Assembly: GCA_963794475.1 (NCBI GenBank) | Contig: CAWCDW010000009.1 | Span: forward strand, 110,207 to 174,206 | Length of the DNA: 64,000 nt | Reading direction: 5' to 3' | Source of the DNA: GAS188 sp963794475 | Lineage (GTDB): Bacteria > Pseudomonadota > Alphaproteobacteria > Rhizobiales > Beijerinckiaceae | In this document: one piece after another, positions 35,949 through 47,957 of the stretch | How positions within the stretch are numbered: position 1 is the stretch's first letter | How the letters are laid out: the number at the start of each line of letters is the position of its first letter | Program-made: the position numbers and the translations under genes | The notes under the pieces: model-generated | Databases searched by the model: none | The model's input: the letters and a program-made list of their open reading frames with translations, nothing else | Told to the model about the DNA's origin: nothing

Positions 35949-36079
35949 AGGATGCCAGCGCCAAGCGCGGGCAAGCTCCCTGTCCGTCATGGCCGGGCGT
36001 TGGCCCGGCCGTCTACGCCTATCCGACTTTGTCTTGGAAAAGAAAGGCGTGGATGCCCGCGCCAAGCGCGGGCATGACG
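35949..36079 (+). repeat. REP-like intergenic repeat, copy B
   Basis: A half element at 35949-35976 (GATGCCAGCGCCAAGCGCGG) is followed by a full element from 35987 to 36079. In the full element, TCATGGCCGGGCG faces GGCCCGGCC and GGCGTGGATGCCCGCGCC faces AAGCGCGGGCATGACG. It lies between ileS and the ArsR-methyltransferase gene and could fold into two hairpins downstream of ileS. Confidence 0.78.
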
Positions 36080-36129
36080 TATCCATCCGCACCGGCCTCC
36101 CCGCCAAAATTCACCTTGCGCACCATGAA

Positions 36130-36161
36130 AAAATGACATAAACATATCCTTATGTCATTTT
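36130..36161 (+). promoter_or_regulatory. Perfect palindrome operator upstream of the ArsR-methyltransferase gene
   Basis: Arms AAAATGACATAA (36130-36141) and TTATGTCATTTT (36150-36161) are perfectly complementary over 12 bases, with an 8-base spacer. The site ends 11 bases before the ATG at 36173. It suits an ArsR-type dimer and probably mediates autoregulation, with possible control of metF and metH. Binding is inferred. Confidence 0.75.
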
Positions 36162-36172
36162 GAAGGGTCACT

Positions 36173-37186
36173 ATGGGAAATCTGCCCTTGGGAACTTTGC
36201 CCTTCGCCGCGATCCTGCCGGTTCTGCGCACGGCGGGCGAAGAGACGCGGCTTCGCATCCTCGCCCTTCTTGGCGAGGGGGAGCTCACCGTCTCCGACCT
36301 CACCGAGATCCTCGGGCAATCCCAGCCGCGCATCTCGCGGCACCTCAAGGTCATGGTCGAGGCGGGGCTCTTGCTGCGCTATCGCGAAGGCTCCTGGGTG
36401 TTCTATCGCCTAGCGGAAGGCACGAAGGAAGCGGAGTTCTTGCGCCGCATCATCGCCTCGCTCGATCGGAATGATCCCGTCACCGGCGCCGATCGGGAGC
36501 GTTTTGCTACCGTTCGCAAGCAGCGCTCCGCCGTGGCGCAAGCCTTCTTCGCCAAGCTCGCTCCCCAATGGGACCTCATGCGCTCGCTGCATGCCCCCGA
36601 GCACGCGGTCGAAGCCGCAATCGCTGAGGCCGTCGGCGAGAAGCCTTTGCGCAGCGTTCTCGATCTCGGCACCGGGACCGGCCAAATCCTGAAGCTCGTG
36701 GCGCCGCTCGCCACGCGCGCCGTCGGTGTCGACGCGAGCCACGCGATGCTCTCGGTGGCGCGCGCCAACATGCAGGCGGCGGGGCTGACGAATGTCGATT
36801 TGCGGCAAGGCGACATCTACGCGCTCTCGTTGCCGCGCGACAGTTACGATCTCGTCGTCATCCATCAGGTGCTGCATTATCTCGACGATCCGCAACGCGC
36901 CGTAACCGAGGCGGCGCGGCTGCTTGCGCCGTCGGGGCGCCTGCTCATCGTCGATTTCGCGGCTCATCAGATGGAGCAGCTGCGCGAGACCTCGGGCCAT
37001 CGCCGGCTCGGCTTCGCGCATGAGCAGATCGCCGGCTGGATGCGCACTTGCGGACTTGAGGCCGCCACGGTTCGCGACCTTGCCCCGCCGGACGGCGATC
37101 CGGGCAAGCTCACGGTGACGCTCTGGCTCGGCCGCGATCCGCGCGTCGTCGCCGATGCTCCACCCGCCTTGATGCATGTCGCGTGA
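36173..37186 (+). CDS. ArsR-family repressor fused to a SAM-dependent methyltransferase
   Basis: A 337-residue fusion. Residues 15-90 are a winged helix-turn-helix of the ArsR type (TRLRILALLGEGELTVSDLT, then SQPRISRHLKVMVEAG). Residues about 140-310 are a class I methyltransferase with motif I VLDLGTGTGQ (about residue 161) and HQVLHYLDDPQRAV. Fusions of this kind stand before metF and metH in many alphaproteobacteria and are thought to sense SAM or SAH with the methyltransferase domain. No metal-sensing cysteine pair is evident. A perfect palindrome immediately upstream supports autoregulation. The sensing role is inferred, and enzyme activity is not shown. Confidence 0.88.
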   Translation: MGNLPLGTLPFAAILPVLRTAGEETRLRILALLGEGELTVSDLTEILGQSQPRISRHLKVMVEAGLLLRYREGSWVFYRLAEGTKEAEFLRRIIASLDRNDPVTGADRERFATVRKQRSAVAQAFFAKLAPQWDLMRSLHAPEHAVEAAIAEAVGEKPLRSVLDLGTGTGQILKLVAPLATRAVGVDASHAMLSVARANMQAAGLTNVDLRQGDIYALSLPRDSYDLVVIHQVLHYLDDPQRAVTEAARLLAPSGRLLIVDFAAHQMEQLRETSGHRRLGFAHEQIAGWMRTCGLEAATVRDLAPPDGDPGKLTVTLWLGRDPRVVADAPPALMHVA

Positions 37187-37299
37187 GGAGGGCTACGAAA
37201 ATGACCTCGGCCATCTCGACCACCATTCTGCATTTCCCGGCGGTGCCAAGCCGGGGTTGCCCTCGGTTGTCGGCTATCCTTTGCACTTTGCGGCAGAGA

Positions 37300-37333
37300 G
37301 GCGTGGATGACCGGGCCAAGCCCGGTCATGACG
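37300..37333 (+). repeat. REP-like intergenic repeat, copy C (half element)
   Basis: GCGTGGATGACCGGGCC faces AAGCCCGGTCATGACG, a near-perfect hairpin matching the second half of copies A and B. It lies 28 bases before metF, in the gap after the ArsR-methyltransferase gene. Confidence 0.72.
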
Positions 37334-37361
37334 ACGAAAATATCAGGCGTCGGAGGTAGCG

Positions 37362-38288
37362 ATGTCCCAGCACAAATTGCCGGTTTCGCGTCTTCCAGGT
37401 TCGAGCGGGGTCACGGTCTCGTTCGAATTCTTTCCGCCGAAGACACCGGAGATGGAAAAGACGCTGTGGGAAGCGGTGTCGCGCCTCGCGCCCTTGGCGC
37501 CGGCTTTCGTCTCGGTGACCTACGGGGCCGGCGGCTCGACGCGGGAGCGCACGCACGCGACCGTGAAGCGCATGGTGGATGAGACGGCGCTGAAGCCCGC
37601 CGCGCATCTCACCTGTGTCGCCGCCGCGCGGTCCGAGGTCAATGAAATCATCCGCGACTATTGGGCGGCCGGCGTGCGCCACATCGTGGCGCTGCGAGGC
37701 GATCCGGCGGGCGGCGCGGGCACGCGCTACGAGCCCCATCCCGACGGCTACCATTGGTCGACGGACCTCGTCACCGCCGTGAAGGCGATCGGCGATTTCG
37801 AAGTGTCGGTCGCCGCCTATCCGGAGCGCCATCCGGAAAGCGAGACGCTGTTCGCCGATATCGCGATGCTCAAGCGCAAGGTCGATGCGGGGGCGGACCG
37901 CGCCATCACCCAGTTCTTCTTCGATAACGATCTCTACTTCCGCTATCTCGACGTGGCGCGCGCGGCGGGCATCGACGTCCCGATCGTGCCCGGTATCGTG
38001 CCGGTGCAGAACTTCAAGCAGACGGCCGGCTTTGCCAAGCGCACGGGCGCGAGCATTCCGGCTTGGATCGCGCAACGCTTCGAGGGGCTTGAGGACGATG
38101 TGGCGACGCGCCGCCTCGTCGCCGCCGCGGTGTGCGCCGAGCAGGTCGTCGACCTCATCGACCGGGGCGTGACCCACATTCATTTCTACACCATGAACCG
38201 CGCCGATCTCGTCTATGCGGTCTGTCATCTCATCGGGCTTCGCCCGGCGAAGGCGGGCGCGGGCGCGATCGAGGTCGCGGCCGCGTGA
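37362..38288 (+). CDS. metF: 5,10-methylenetetrahydrofolate reductase MetF
   Basis: A 308-residue FAD-dependent TIM-barrel that reduces methylene-THF to methyl-THF, the donor for methionine synthase. Conserved segments are VSFEFFPPKTPEMEK at the start, FVSVTYGAGGSTRERTHATV, HIVALRGDPAGG and AITQFFFDNDLYFRYLD. GGAGG lies eight bases upstream of the ATG. The stop overlaps a possible GTG start of metH (GTGA at 38285-38288), and metH otherwise starts 18 bases downstream, so the two enzymes are coexpressed. The REP-like copy C just upstream may reduce readthrough from the regulator gene. Confidence 0.95.
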   Translation: MSQHKLPVSRLPGSSGVTVSFEFFPPKTPEMEKTLWEAVSRLAPLAPAFVSVTYGAGGSTRERTHATVKRMVDETALKPAAHLTCVAAARSEVNEIIRDYWAAGVRHIVALRGDPAGGAGTRYEPHPDGYHWSTDLVTAVKAIGDFEVSVAAYPERHPESETLFADIAMLKRKVDAGADRAITQFFFDNDLYFRYLDVARAAGIDVPIVPGIVPVQNFKQTAGFAKRTGASIPAWIAQRFEGLEDDVATRRLVAAAVCAEQVVDLIDRGVTHIHFYTMNRADLVYAVCHLIGLRPAKAGAGAIEVAAA

Positions 38289-38305
38289 ACTCGAGGCTTT
38301 TGCCG

Positions 38306-42073
<3,768 letters not shown>

Positions 42074-42127
42074 CGCGGCTGCGATAAGCGGTCGCGACTT
42101 CCCCTCCAGCAAGCTCGAGCTTCGCGC

Positions 42128-44482
42128 ATGCCGCACCGCACAGAACGTGGCCGCTCTCGTCTTCGTTTCGAGGATGCGCGCTTCCTCATGGGCAAGGGGC
42201 GCTATGTCGATGATCTCGAGGCGCCGGACGCGCTTCACGGCGAGGTGCTGCGCTCGTCCTTCGGCCATGCGCTGATCCGCTCGATCGATGTCTCGGCGGC
42301 CTCCGCCATGCCGGGAGTGGCGGGGGTCTTCACCGCGGAAGATCTGCGCCAGGATGGGCTCGGCCATCTTTCCTGCGCCGTGAAGGTCGCGACGCTTGCC
42401 CCTCTGATCATCCCGCCCCGTCCGGCGCTCGCCGAAGGGCGTGTGCGCCATGTCGGCGATCCGGTTGCCTTCGTGGTGGCGCGCAGCAAGGATGAAGCGC
42501 GCGACGCCGCCGAGCGCATCGTGGTCGAATATGAGGAGCTTCCCGCAGTCACGGAGGCGCCCGCGGCGATCGCGCCGGGCGCGCCGCTTCTCTGGAAGGA
42601 AGCGCAAGGCAACATCGCCTTCCGCTTCCAGAAGGGAGACCAGGCCGCGGTCGCGGCTGCTTTGGCTTCGGCCGCGAGGATCGTCGAGCTCGATCTCGTC
42701 AACAATCGCGTCGTCGCGGCGCCCCTCGAGCCCCGCGCCGCCATCGGCAGTTATGATGCGCGAGAGGAGAGTTTGCGCCTCGTGCTCACCGGGCAGGGGG
42801 TGCATGGCATTCGCGACCAGCTCGCGCGGGATGTGTTCCACATGCCGCCCGAGCGCATTCATCTCGTCGCGCCGGATGTCGGCGGCGGCTTTGGCGCCAA
42901 GAACTTCCTTTATCCCGAATGGGTGCTGGTGCTGTTCGCCGCGCGCCGGCTTGGCCGCGAGGTGAAATGGGTCTCGGGCCGCAACGAGGATTTCCTCTCC
43001 TCCGCGCAAGGGCGCGACAACGTCACACGCGCGCGTCTCGCGCTCGATGCAAAAGGGCGTTTTCTCGCGCTCGACGTTTCGACGCTCGCCAATATGGGCT
43101 CTTATATCTCCTCTGCCGGGCCGGGGCCCTCCACCAATTCGTCCTCGACCGCGCAAGGCGGCGTTTACGACATTCCCGCGGTCTTCATGGATGTGCGCGG
43201 TGTGTTCACCAACACGGTGCCGATCGATGCCTATCGCGGCGCCGGCAAGCCCGAGGCGAATTACGTCATCGAGCGCCTGATCGATCTCGCGGCTCGCGAG
43301 ATGAACGTGGCGCCGGCGGAGCTTCGCCGCCGCAACATCATCAAGCGGGTTCCCTATCGCTCGGCGCTCGGCATGCGGATCGAGGAAGGGGAGTTCGCCG
43401 CAAACCTCGAGAAGGGGCTGGCGCTCGCCGATCACAAGGGCTTCGCGGCGCGGCGCGCCGAGGCCAAGCGGCGCGGCAAGCTGCGCGGCCTTGGGGTTGC
43501 CTGCTATCTCGAGACCTCGCGCGGCCAGCCGGGCGAATCCGCCGGTGTGCGCTTCGAGGCCGACGGCCAAGTCGCGCTCGTTCTCGGCACGCAATCGAAT
43601 GGCCAAGGGCATGAGACGAGCTTTCCGCAAATCGCTGCCGATCTTCTCGGCTTGCCGATCGAGCGTTTTCGGCTCGTCCAGGCCGACACGCGGCTCGTGC
43701 CGAGCGGGGGTGGGCATGGCGGGGCGCGCTCGCTGCACATGGGCGGCGCCGCCCTCGCCAAGGCGATCGACAAGGTTATCGCGAAAGGCCGCGTGATCGC
43801 GGCCCAGCTCCTGCAATGCAAGGCGGAAGATCTCGTCTTTTCGGAAGGAACCTTCACTTTCGCGGACGCCAAGGACGATCGCGGCCTCGACCTGCTTTCG
43901 GTCGCGCGCGCCGCGCTCGATCCGGCGCAGCTTCCGCCCGGCATGGAGCCCGGGCTCGATTGTCATTTCGACGATCCGCTCGATCTTTTCACCTTTCCCA
44001 ATGGCTGCCATGTGGCCGAGGTCGAGATCGACCCCGATACGGGGCAAGTGACGCTCGCGCGCTACGTCGGCGTCGATGATTTCGGCATCTTGATCAACCC
44101 CATGCTCACGCTCGGCCAGGTGCACGGCGGCTTGGCGCAAGGGATCGGCCAGGCGCTCCATGAGCAGACCGTTTATGAGGAAGGCTCGGGCCAGCTCGTG
44201 AGCGCGTCCTTCATGGATTACGGCTTGCCGCGCGCCGACGACCTTCCCGATTTCGGCATCGGCTTCAACGAGGTGCCGACGAAGGCAAATCCGCTCGGCG
44301 TCAAAGGGTCGGGACAGGCCGGATGCATCGCGGCGCCGCAAACGGTGATGAACGCCATCCTCGATGCGCTGTCTCCGCTCGGCATCACCCGCCTCGACAT
44401 GCCGGCGACGCCGCGGCGAATCTGGGAGGCGGTCCAGAAATCGCCGGCCGCGGGAACGCGTCGCAAAAACGATAACTTTTGA
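42128..44482 (+). CDS. Orphan xanthine-dehydrogenase-family molybdopterin subunit
   Basis: A 784-residue large subunit of the xanthine dehydrogenase/CO dehydrogenase family. The N-terminal domain (RFEDARFLMGKGRYVDDL) and molybdenum domain motifs (GGGFGAKNFLYPEW, IDAYRGAGKPEANYV, QGHETSFPQIAADLLG) are present. The C-terminal active-site loop reads VKGSGQAGCIAAPQTVMNA; most family members have glutamate (GxGEAG) where glutamine stands here. The AYRCSFR signature of true CO dehydrogenase is absent. No FAD (CoxM-type) or iron-sulfur (CoxS-type) partner lies nearby, so electron acceptor and substrate are unknown. It starts 54 bases after metH on the same strand. Confidence 0.85.
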   Translation: MPHRTERGRSRLRFEDARFLMGKGRYVDDLEAPDALHGEVLRSSFGHALIRSIDVSAASAMPGVAGVFTAEDLRQDGLGHLSCAVKVATLAPLIIPPRPALAEGRVRHVGDPVAFVVARSKDEARDAAERIVVEYEELPAVTEAPAAIAPGAPLLWKEAQGNIAFRFQKGDQAAVAAALASAARIVELDLVNNRVVAAPLEPRAAIGSYDAREESLRLVLTGQGVHGIRDQLARDVFHMPPERIHLVAPDVGGGFGAKNFLYPEWVLVLFAARRLGREVKWVSGRNEDFLSSAQGRDNVTRARLALDAKGRFLALDVSTLANMGSYISSAGPGPSTNSSSTAQGGVYDIPAVFMDVRGVFTNTVPIDAYRGAGKPEANYVIERLIDLAAREMNVAPAELRRRNIIKRVPYRSALGMRIEEGEFAANLEKGLALADHKGFAARRAEAKRRGKLRGLGVACYLETSRGQPGESAGVRFEADGQVALVLGTQSNGQGHETSFPQIAADLLGLPIERFRLVQADTRLVPSGGGHGGARSLHMGGAALAKAIDKVIAKGRVIAAQLLQCKAEDLVFSEGTFTFADAKDDRGLDLLSVARAALDPAQLPPGMEPGLDCHFDDPLDLFTFPNGCHVAEVEIDPDTGQVTLARYVGVDDFGILINPMLTLGQVHGGLAQGIGQALHEQTVYEEGSGQLVSASFMDYGLPRADDLPDFGIGFNEVPTKANPLGVKGSGQAGCIAAPQTVMNAILDALSPLGITRLDMPATPRRIWEAVQKSPAAGTRRKNDNF

Positions 44483-44521
44483 TATTATATGCGTGACAAA
44501 CGCCGCTCACGATTTTAGAGC

Positions 44522-44776
44522 ATGCGCCGACGCGCCGCCACAAGCGTCATCACCCGCAAGGAGAGTGCCACGGACGAGCTTCCCGAACGCGATTGGCTTT
44601 TCCCGACGATCCTCGCGACGCTCCTCGCCGGGAGCGCGATCTCCTTCACGCTCGCCTATGCGGGCGGCCATATCGTGCAGCATCAGGAGCTGAAGATCTC
44701 CGCCGAGCACAGCTCGCCTCGAGGGGGAGCCGAGGAGCCCATGGTGCTGAGGGTGCACGGGCCGAGCGGTGAGTGA
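44522..44776 (+). CDS. Small single-pass membrane protein, unknown
   Basis: An 84-residue frame. A charged N-terminus (RRRAATSVITRKESATDELP) precedes one hydrophobic segment (FPTILATLLAGSAISFTLAYAGG, about residues 27-49), and the hydrophilic tail ends EPMVLRVHGPSGE. It begins 39 bases after the molybdopterin gene on the same strand. No good ribosome-binding site is seen and no family is recognised, so coding status is moderate. Its topology would be a single-pass inner-membrane protein. Confidence 0.45.
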   Translation: MRRRAATSVITRKESATDELPERDWLFPTILATLLAGSAISFTLAYAGGHIVQHQELKISAEHSSPRGGAEEPMVLRVHGPSGE

Positions 44777-44834
44777 GCGCGACGTGGCTAAGCGTTAGAG
44801 TCGGACCACTAGCCTTCTCACCTACATCTTTCGG

Positions 44835-45644
44835 CTATTTCCGCGCCTCCACCACAAGCGCTTGCAACGGCGCTTCGAACGGCCCCTTGCCGAAGCGCTC
44901 GGTGATCATGGCCGCGACAGCCTCGGTCGCCGCCTGAAGGCCATTCGGCTCGAGCGTCTCGATTTCCGCGCCGAGCGGTGATCCCTGGCACATGCCGAGG
45001 GCAGGGCTGCGCGCATCCGGCCCGTGGCCGGCGAGCGCGACCGTCTCGATCACGCAATCGGTGAAACCGGCGGCGTCGAGATCGGCGCGGATCTTCTTCT
45101 CATCGTGGTAGGCGAACGGCACGCGCTCCATGAACCAGGACGGATGTTTCGGGTGGCGCCTTCTCAGGGCCGCGACCGCCACTTCGATGACCGGAACCGT
45201 CTCGATCTTGTCCCAGACATTGAAAATCAACCTCCCTCCCGGCCGCAAGACACGCCTGGCCTCAAGGAACCCCTGCACCTTGTCGGGCAAGAACATCACG
45301 CCGAATTGGCAGACCACGGCGTCGAAGCTGTCGTCGGGAAAGGGTAGTGCTTGCGCATCCGCCTGCTTGAACGCGACCCGTCTCACGCCCGGTTTCTTGG
45401 CGGCGTGATCAAGCATGGGTTGATTGAGGTCGGTCGCCGTGATGCGCACGGCGGGCGCGAGCTTGGCGGCGAGCGCTTGCGTGACGATGCCGGTGCCGGC
45501 CGCGGTTTCCAAGAGGGCACCCTCTGTCATCCCGGAAAGCCGCTTTGCCATATCCTCGGCATAGGGCGCAAAAAGCAGCGCGCCCATGTGCTCGTCGTAA
45601 AGTTGCGGAATGGAACCGGTGAAGGCCGCGTCATTCTGCGCCAT
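44835..45644 (-). CDS. Class I SAM-dependent methyltransferase (UbiE/Methyltransf_11-like)
   Basis: A 269-residue methyltransferase. SAM-binding motifs are ALLETAAGTGIVTQAL (motif I, about residues 43-58), TATDLNQPMLDHA (motif II acidic loop), and DSFDAVVCQFGVMFLPDK followed by LRPGGRLIFNVWD. These fit the ubiE/Methyltransf_11 group, but the C-terminal region (residues 170-269) has no specific match recognised. The substrate is therefore unknown. It converges with the small membrane protein gene and is divergent from the GFA gene, with 205 bases between them. Confidence 0.85.
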   Translation of the reverse strand: MAQNDAAFTGSIPQLYDEHMGALLFAPYAEDMAKRLSGMTEGALLETAAGTGIVTQALAAKLAPAVRITATDLNQPMLDHAAKKPGVRRVAFKQADAQALPFPDDSFDAVVCQFGVMFLPDKVQGFLEARRVLRPGGRLIFNVWDKIETVPVIEVAVAALRRRHPKHPSWFMERVPFAYHDEKKIRADLDAAGFTDCVIETVALAGHGPDARSPALGMCQGSPLGAEIETLEPNGLQAATEAVAAMITERFGKGPFEAPLQALVVEARK

Positions 45645-45849
45645 GGATGATCCCTGCCTCTGTCTCGCGCCCGAGGTTCGCGCATCTCGCGGAATTCAGT
45701 CCGCTCGTCTATTCTTGGGGCACAATATCGCTGTTGATTTCGGATGAATAGGCGCTACGAGTGAGGCGACATTTCCTGGCGATCGGCACGCATTGTTCGT
45801 TTTTGTCGAGCGAGTCCGTGGAAATGACATCAGAGGGAAAGGAAACGCC

Positions 45850-46272
45850 ATGAGCCATTCCGGGAGTTGCTTTTGCGGCGCTGTCGAGATCGAGGTCTCG
45901 GGTTCGCCCGAGGCCATGGGCTATTGCCATTGTCGTTCCTGCCGCTCCTGGTCCGGAGGGCCGGTGAATGCCTTCAGCCTGTGGAAGCCCGGGGCCGTGC
46001 GGGTCACCTCGGGAGCCGAGCATGTCGCGACCTTCGCCAAGACCCCGATGAGCGAACGCCAATATTGCGCGAAATGCGGCGGGCACCTGATGGCCAATCA
46101 TCCCCCGCTCGGCCTCGTCGACGTGTTCGCGGCCACGCTCCCGACACTCGCCTTCGTTCCGGGCGTTCACGTCAACTACGCCGAGAGCGTGCTGCCGATG
46201 CGGGACGGCCTGCCCAAGCTCAAGGATTTTCCCAAGGAGTTCGGCGGTTCCGGCGACGTTATCGCGGAGTGA
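45850..46272 (+). CDS. GFA-domain zinc protein (glutathione-dependent formaldehyde-activating family)
   Basis: A 140-residue GFA-family protein. The zinc cysteines appear as CFCGAVEIEVSG, YCHCRSCRSWSG and QYCAKCGGHL, the two metal sites of the family. The founding member, Gfa of Paracoccus, helps condense formaldehyde with glutathione, though many homologues have unknown roles. ATG at 45850 has GAGGGAAAGGA just upstream; a longer frame starting 45793 lacks support. Formaldehyde release by the FAD amine oxidases encoded nearby would suit such a function, but this is inference. It converges with the oxidase gene, with 52 bases between stops. Confidence 0.83.
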   Translation: MSHSGSCFCGAVEIEVSGSPEAMGYCHCRSCRSWSGGPVNAFSLWKPGAVRVTSGAEHVATFAKTPMSERQYCAKCGGHLMANHPPLGLVDVFAATLPTLAFVPGVHVNYAESVLPMRDGLPKLKDFPKEFGGSGDVIAE

Positions 46273-46324
46273 GCCGGGCATAATCCGAAAAAAGCGGGCG
46301 AGCCGTTTTCAGAGAAATCGCGCT

Positions 46325-47587
46325 CTACCAGCTGGAAGCCGCTCGTGCCGCCGGCTCATGCCGCTCCCAATAATGGTGAGAATATTGGTCGCGGCACGCC
46401 TCCCTCAACCGCTCCTCGGGGCGAAGGTCGGCGCTCGCGCGTCCGGGCGCCAGCGCCGAGAGATCCATGGGCGCGCGGCCCGAGACGATCCATTCGGCCA
46501 GCACCTCGCCGATGGCCGGGGCGATCGAAAGCCCGCCCACGCAGCATCCACCCGCGATGAAGAGCCCGCGCACCTTGGGCACGGGCCCCACCACATGCTC
46601 GCCGTCGGCCGTCATCGTCGGCAGGCCGCCCCGATGCTCGCGAAGCCCAAGGCCCTGTCCGAGCCTCGCAAAGATGGGAAGCTGCTCGCGCACGCTCTCG
46701 GCGAGGCCGCGCAGGACCTCGAGATCGAGCTTCATGTCCTTGATGTCGAAAGAGGGCGCAAGCCGCGCCATGTCGTATTGGATCGGGGCCTTCTCGTAGC
46801 CGCCGAGCATGAGCCCGCCATTGTCCGGCCGCACATAGACGTTCGCATCGATGATGCGCGTGATCGGCTGGTTCGGCTCGACGCCGTCGAGAGGCTCGGT
46901 GATGAGGAGCTGGTGGCGCGTCGGCACCATGGGAACGCTGGAGGAAGCGAGCGAAGCCACGAGCCGGGTCCAGGCTCCGGCGGCATCGACCACGAAGCGG
47001 CACGAAATCTCGCCTTTGTCCGTGCTCACCCCCTCCACCGCGCCGTCCTTGACGGTGATGCCGGTGACCCGCGTGCGCGGCACCAGCGCCGCGCCGAGCT
47101 TGCCCGCCGCTTTCGAATAGCCGGCCGGAATTTGCGCGGGCTCGAGGTAGAGGTCGGTCGGCGAGAAAGTCACGGCGCGAATGCCCCGCGTCTCGAGGAA
47201 AGGCATCTTTCTTCTCGCCTCGTCAGGCGAGACGAAGTCGAGCTCGACGCCGAGGCGTCTCCCGCGCGCAACCTCCGCCTCGAGCTGCGCTTGATGTTCG
47301 GGGAGGCGAGCGATCTTGAGCGCTCCCGGTTGGTGATAGGTCAAGGGCTCGCCGGTGTCCTTCGCGAAGGTCTCGATCTTCCTGACCGCGAGCTTGGCAA
47401 GCTTCGTCATGATCTCGCTGCGCCGCACTTGGGACGTGAGCCCCGCGGCGCGCGGCGAAGTTTGCGAGGCGAGCTCGTGCATGTCCACGAGGGCGACCGC
47501 GAGCGTTCGCGCTTTCGCCAGATGAAAGGCGACGCTCGACCCAAGCGCTCCTGAACCGATCACGACGACGTCGGTTTCGCTGATCAT
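46325..47587 (-). CDS. FAD-dependent D-amino-acid-oxidase-type (DAO) oxidoreductase
   Basis: A 420-residue DAO-fold flavoprotein. The FAD dinucleotide motif is VVVIGSGALGSSVAFHLA, followed by HELASQTSPRAAGLTSQVRR, in which SPRAAGLT resembles the covalent-FAD region of sarcosine and dimethylglycine dehydrogenases. The C-terminal motif VRGLFIAGGCCVGGLSIAPA matches the end of the same group. It probably oxidises an N-methylated or secondary amine. The ATG at 47587 starts the FAD motif; a frame 25 codons longer has no character. It is transcribed away from the importer operon, across a 370-base gap. Confidence 0.84.
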   Translation of the reverse strand: MISETDVVVIGSGALGSSVAFHLAKARTLAVALVDMHELASQTSPRAAGLTSQVRRSEIMTKLAKLAVRKIETFAKDTGEPLTYHQPGALKIARLPEHQAQLEAEVARGRRLGVELDFVSPDEARRKMPFLETRGIRAVTFSPTDLYLEPAQIPAGYSKAAGKLGAALVPRTRVTGITVKDGAVEGVSTDKGEISCRFVVDAAGAWTRLVASLASSSVPMVPTRHQLLITEPLDGVEPNQPITRIIDANVYVRPDNGGLMLGGYEKAPIQYDMARLAPSFDIKDMKLDLEVLRGLAESVREQLPIFARLGQGLGLREHRGGLPTMTADGEHVVGPVPKVRGLFIAGGCCVGGLSIAPAIGEVLAEWIVSGRAPMDLSALAPGRASADLRPEERLREACRDQYSHHYWERHEPAARAASSW

Positions 47588-47957
47588 TTCGTTCCTCGTT
47601 CTCGCTCTTTTGCTTCCATCTGACGGCCGGCCACGATCGCAATGGGACGGTCGGGTATTCATCCCAAAATGATCTCGGTCATCGTTTCATATATCTGCTT
47701 GCGTATCTCGACAAAGCGGCACCTCCATCTTCGATTATTTTCATCACGCTCGGCGATGTACAAGAGAAGGGTCACTCCCTGAAATACTTCTGGACATTCC
47801 CAGGAAGAGTTTGCTTTGATCATGCTTCACGTGAGCAAGCCAATTCTATTCTGACCCGACCGGCGCTGAAGCGAACGGGAGCGCGCCCAAATCGCGAAAG
47901 CGAGGGGAAAGCGGCGACGGGTCAAATTCGGCTCACCCAGCGGGAGGAGAGACGTCG
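47588..47957. other. Divergent promoter region between the DAO gene and the importer operon
   Basis: A 370-base gap with lower GC content in the middle (about 47680-47830), as expected for divergent promoters. Neither a clear operator palindrome nor a regulator gene was seen, and no small gene with a ribosome-binding site stands out. Confidence 0.5.

Noticed and set aside
32283..36107. Two long minus-strand frames (678 and 562 codons) opposite purQ and ileS
   Set aside because: No family features, and they lie fully opposite conserved genes.
38289..38305. Cobalamin riboswitch before metH
   Set aside because: The gap between metF and metH is only 17 bases, too short to hold one. None was recognised before metF or the regulator gene.
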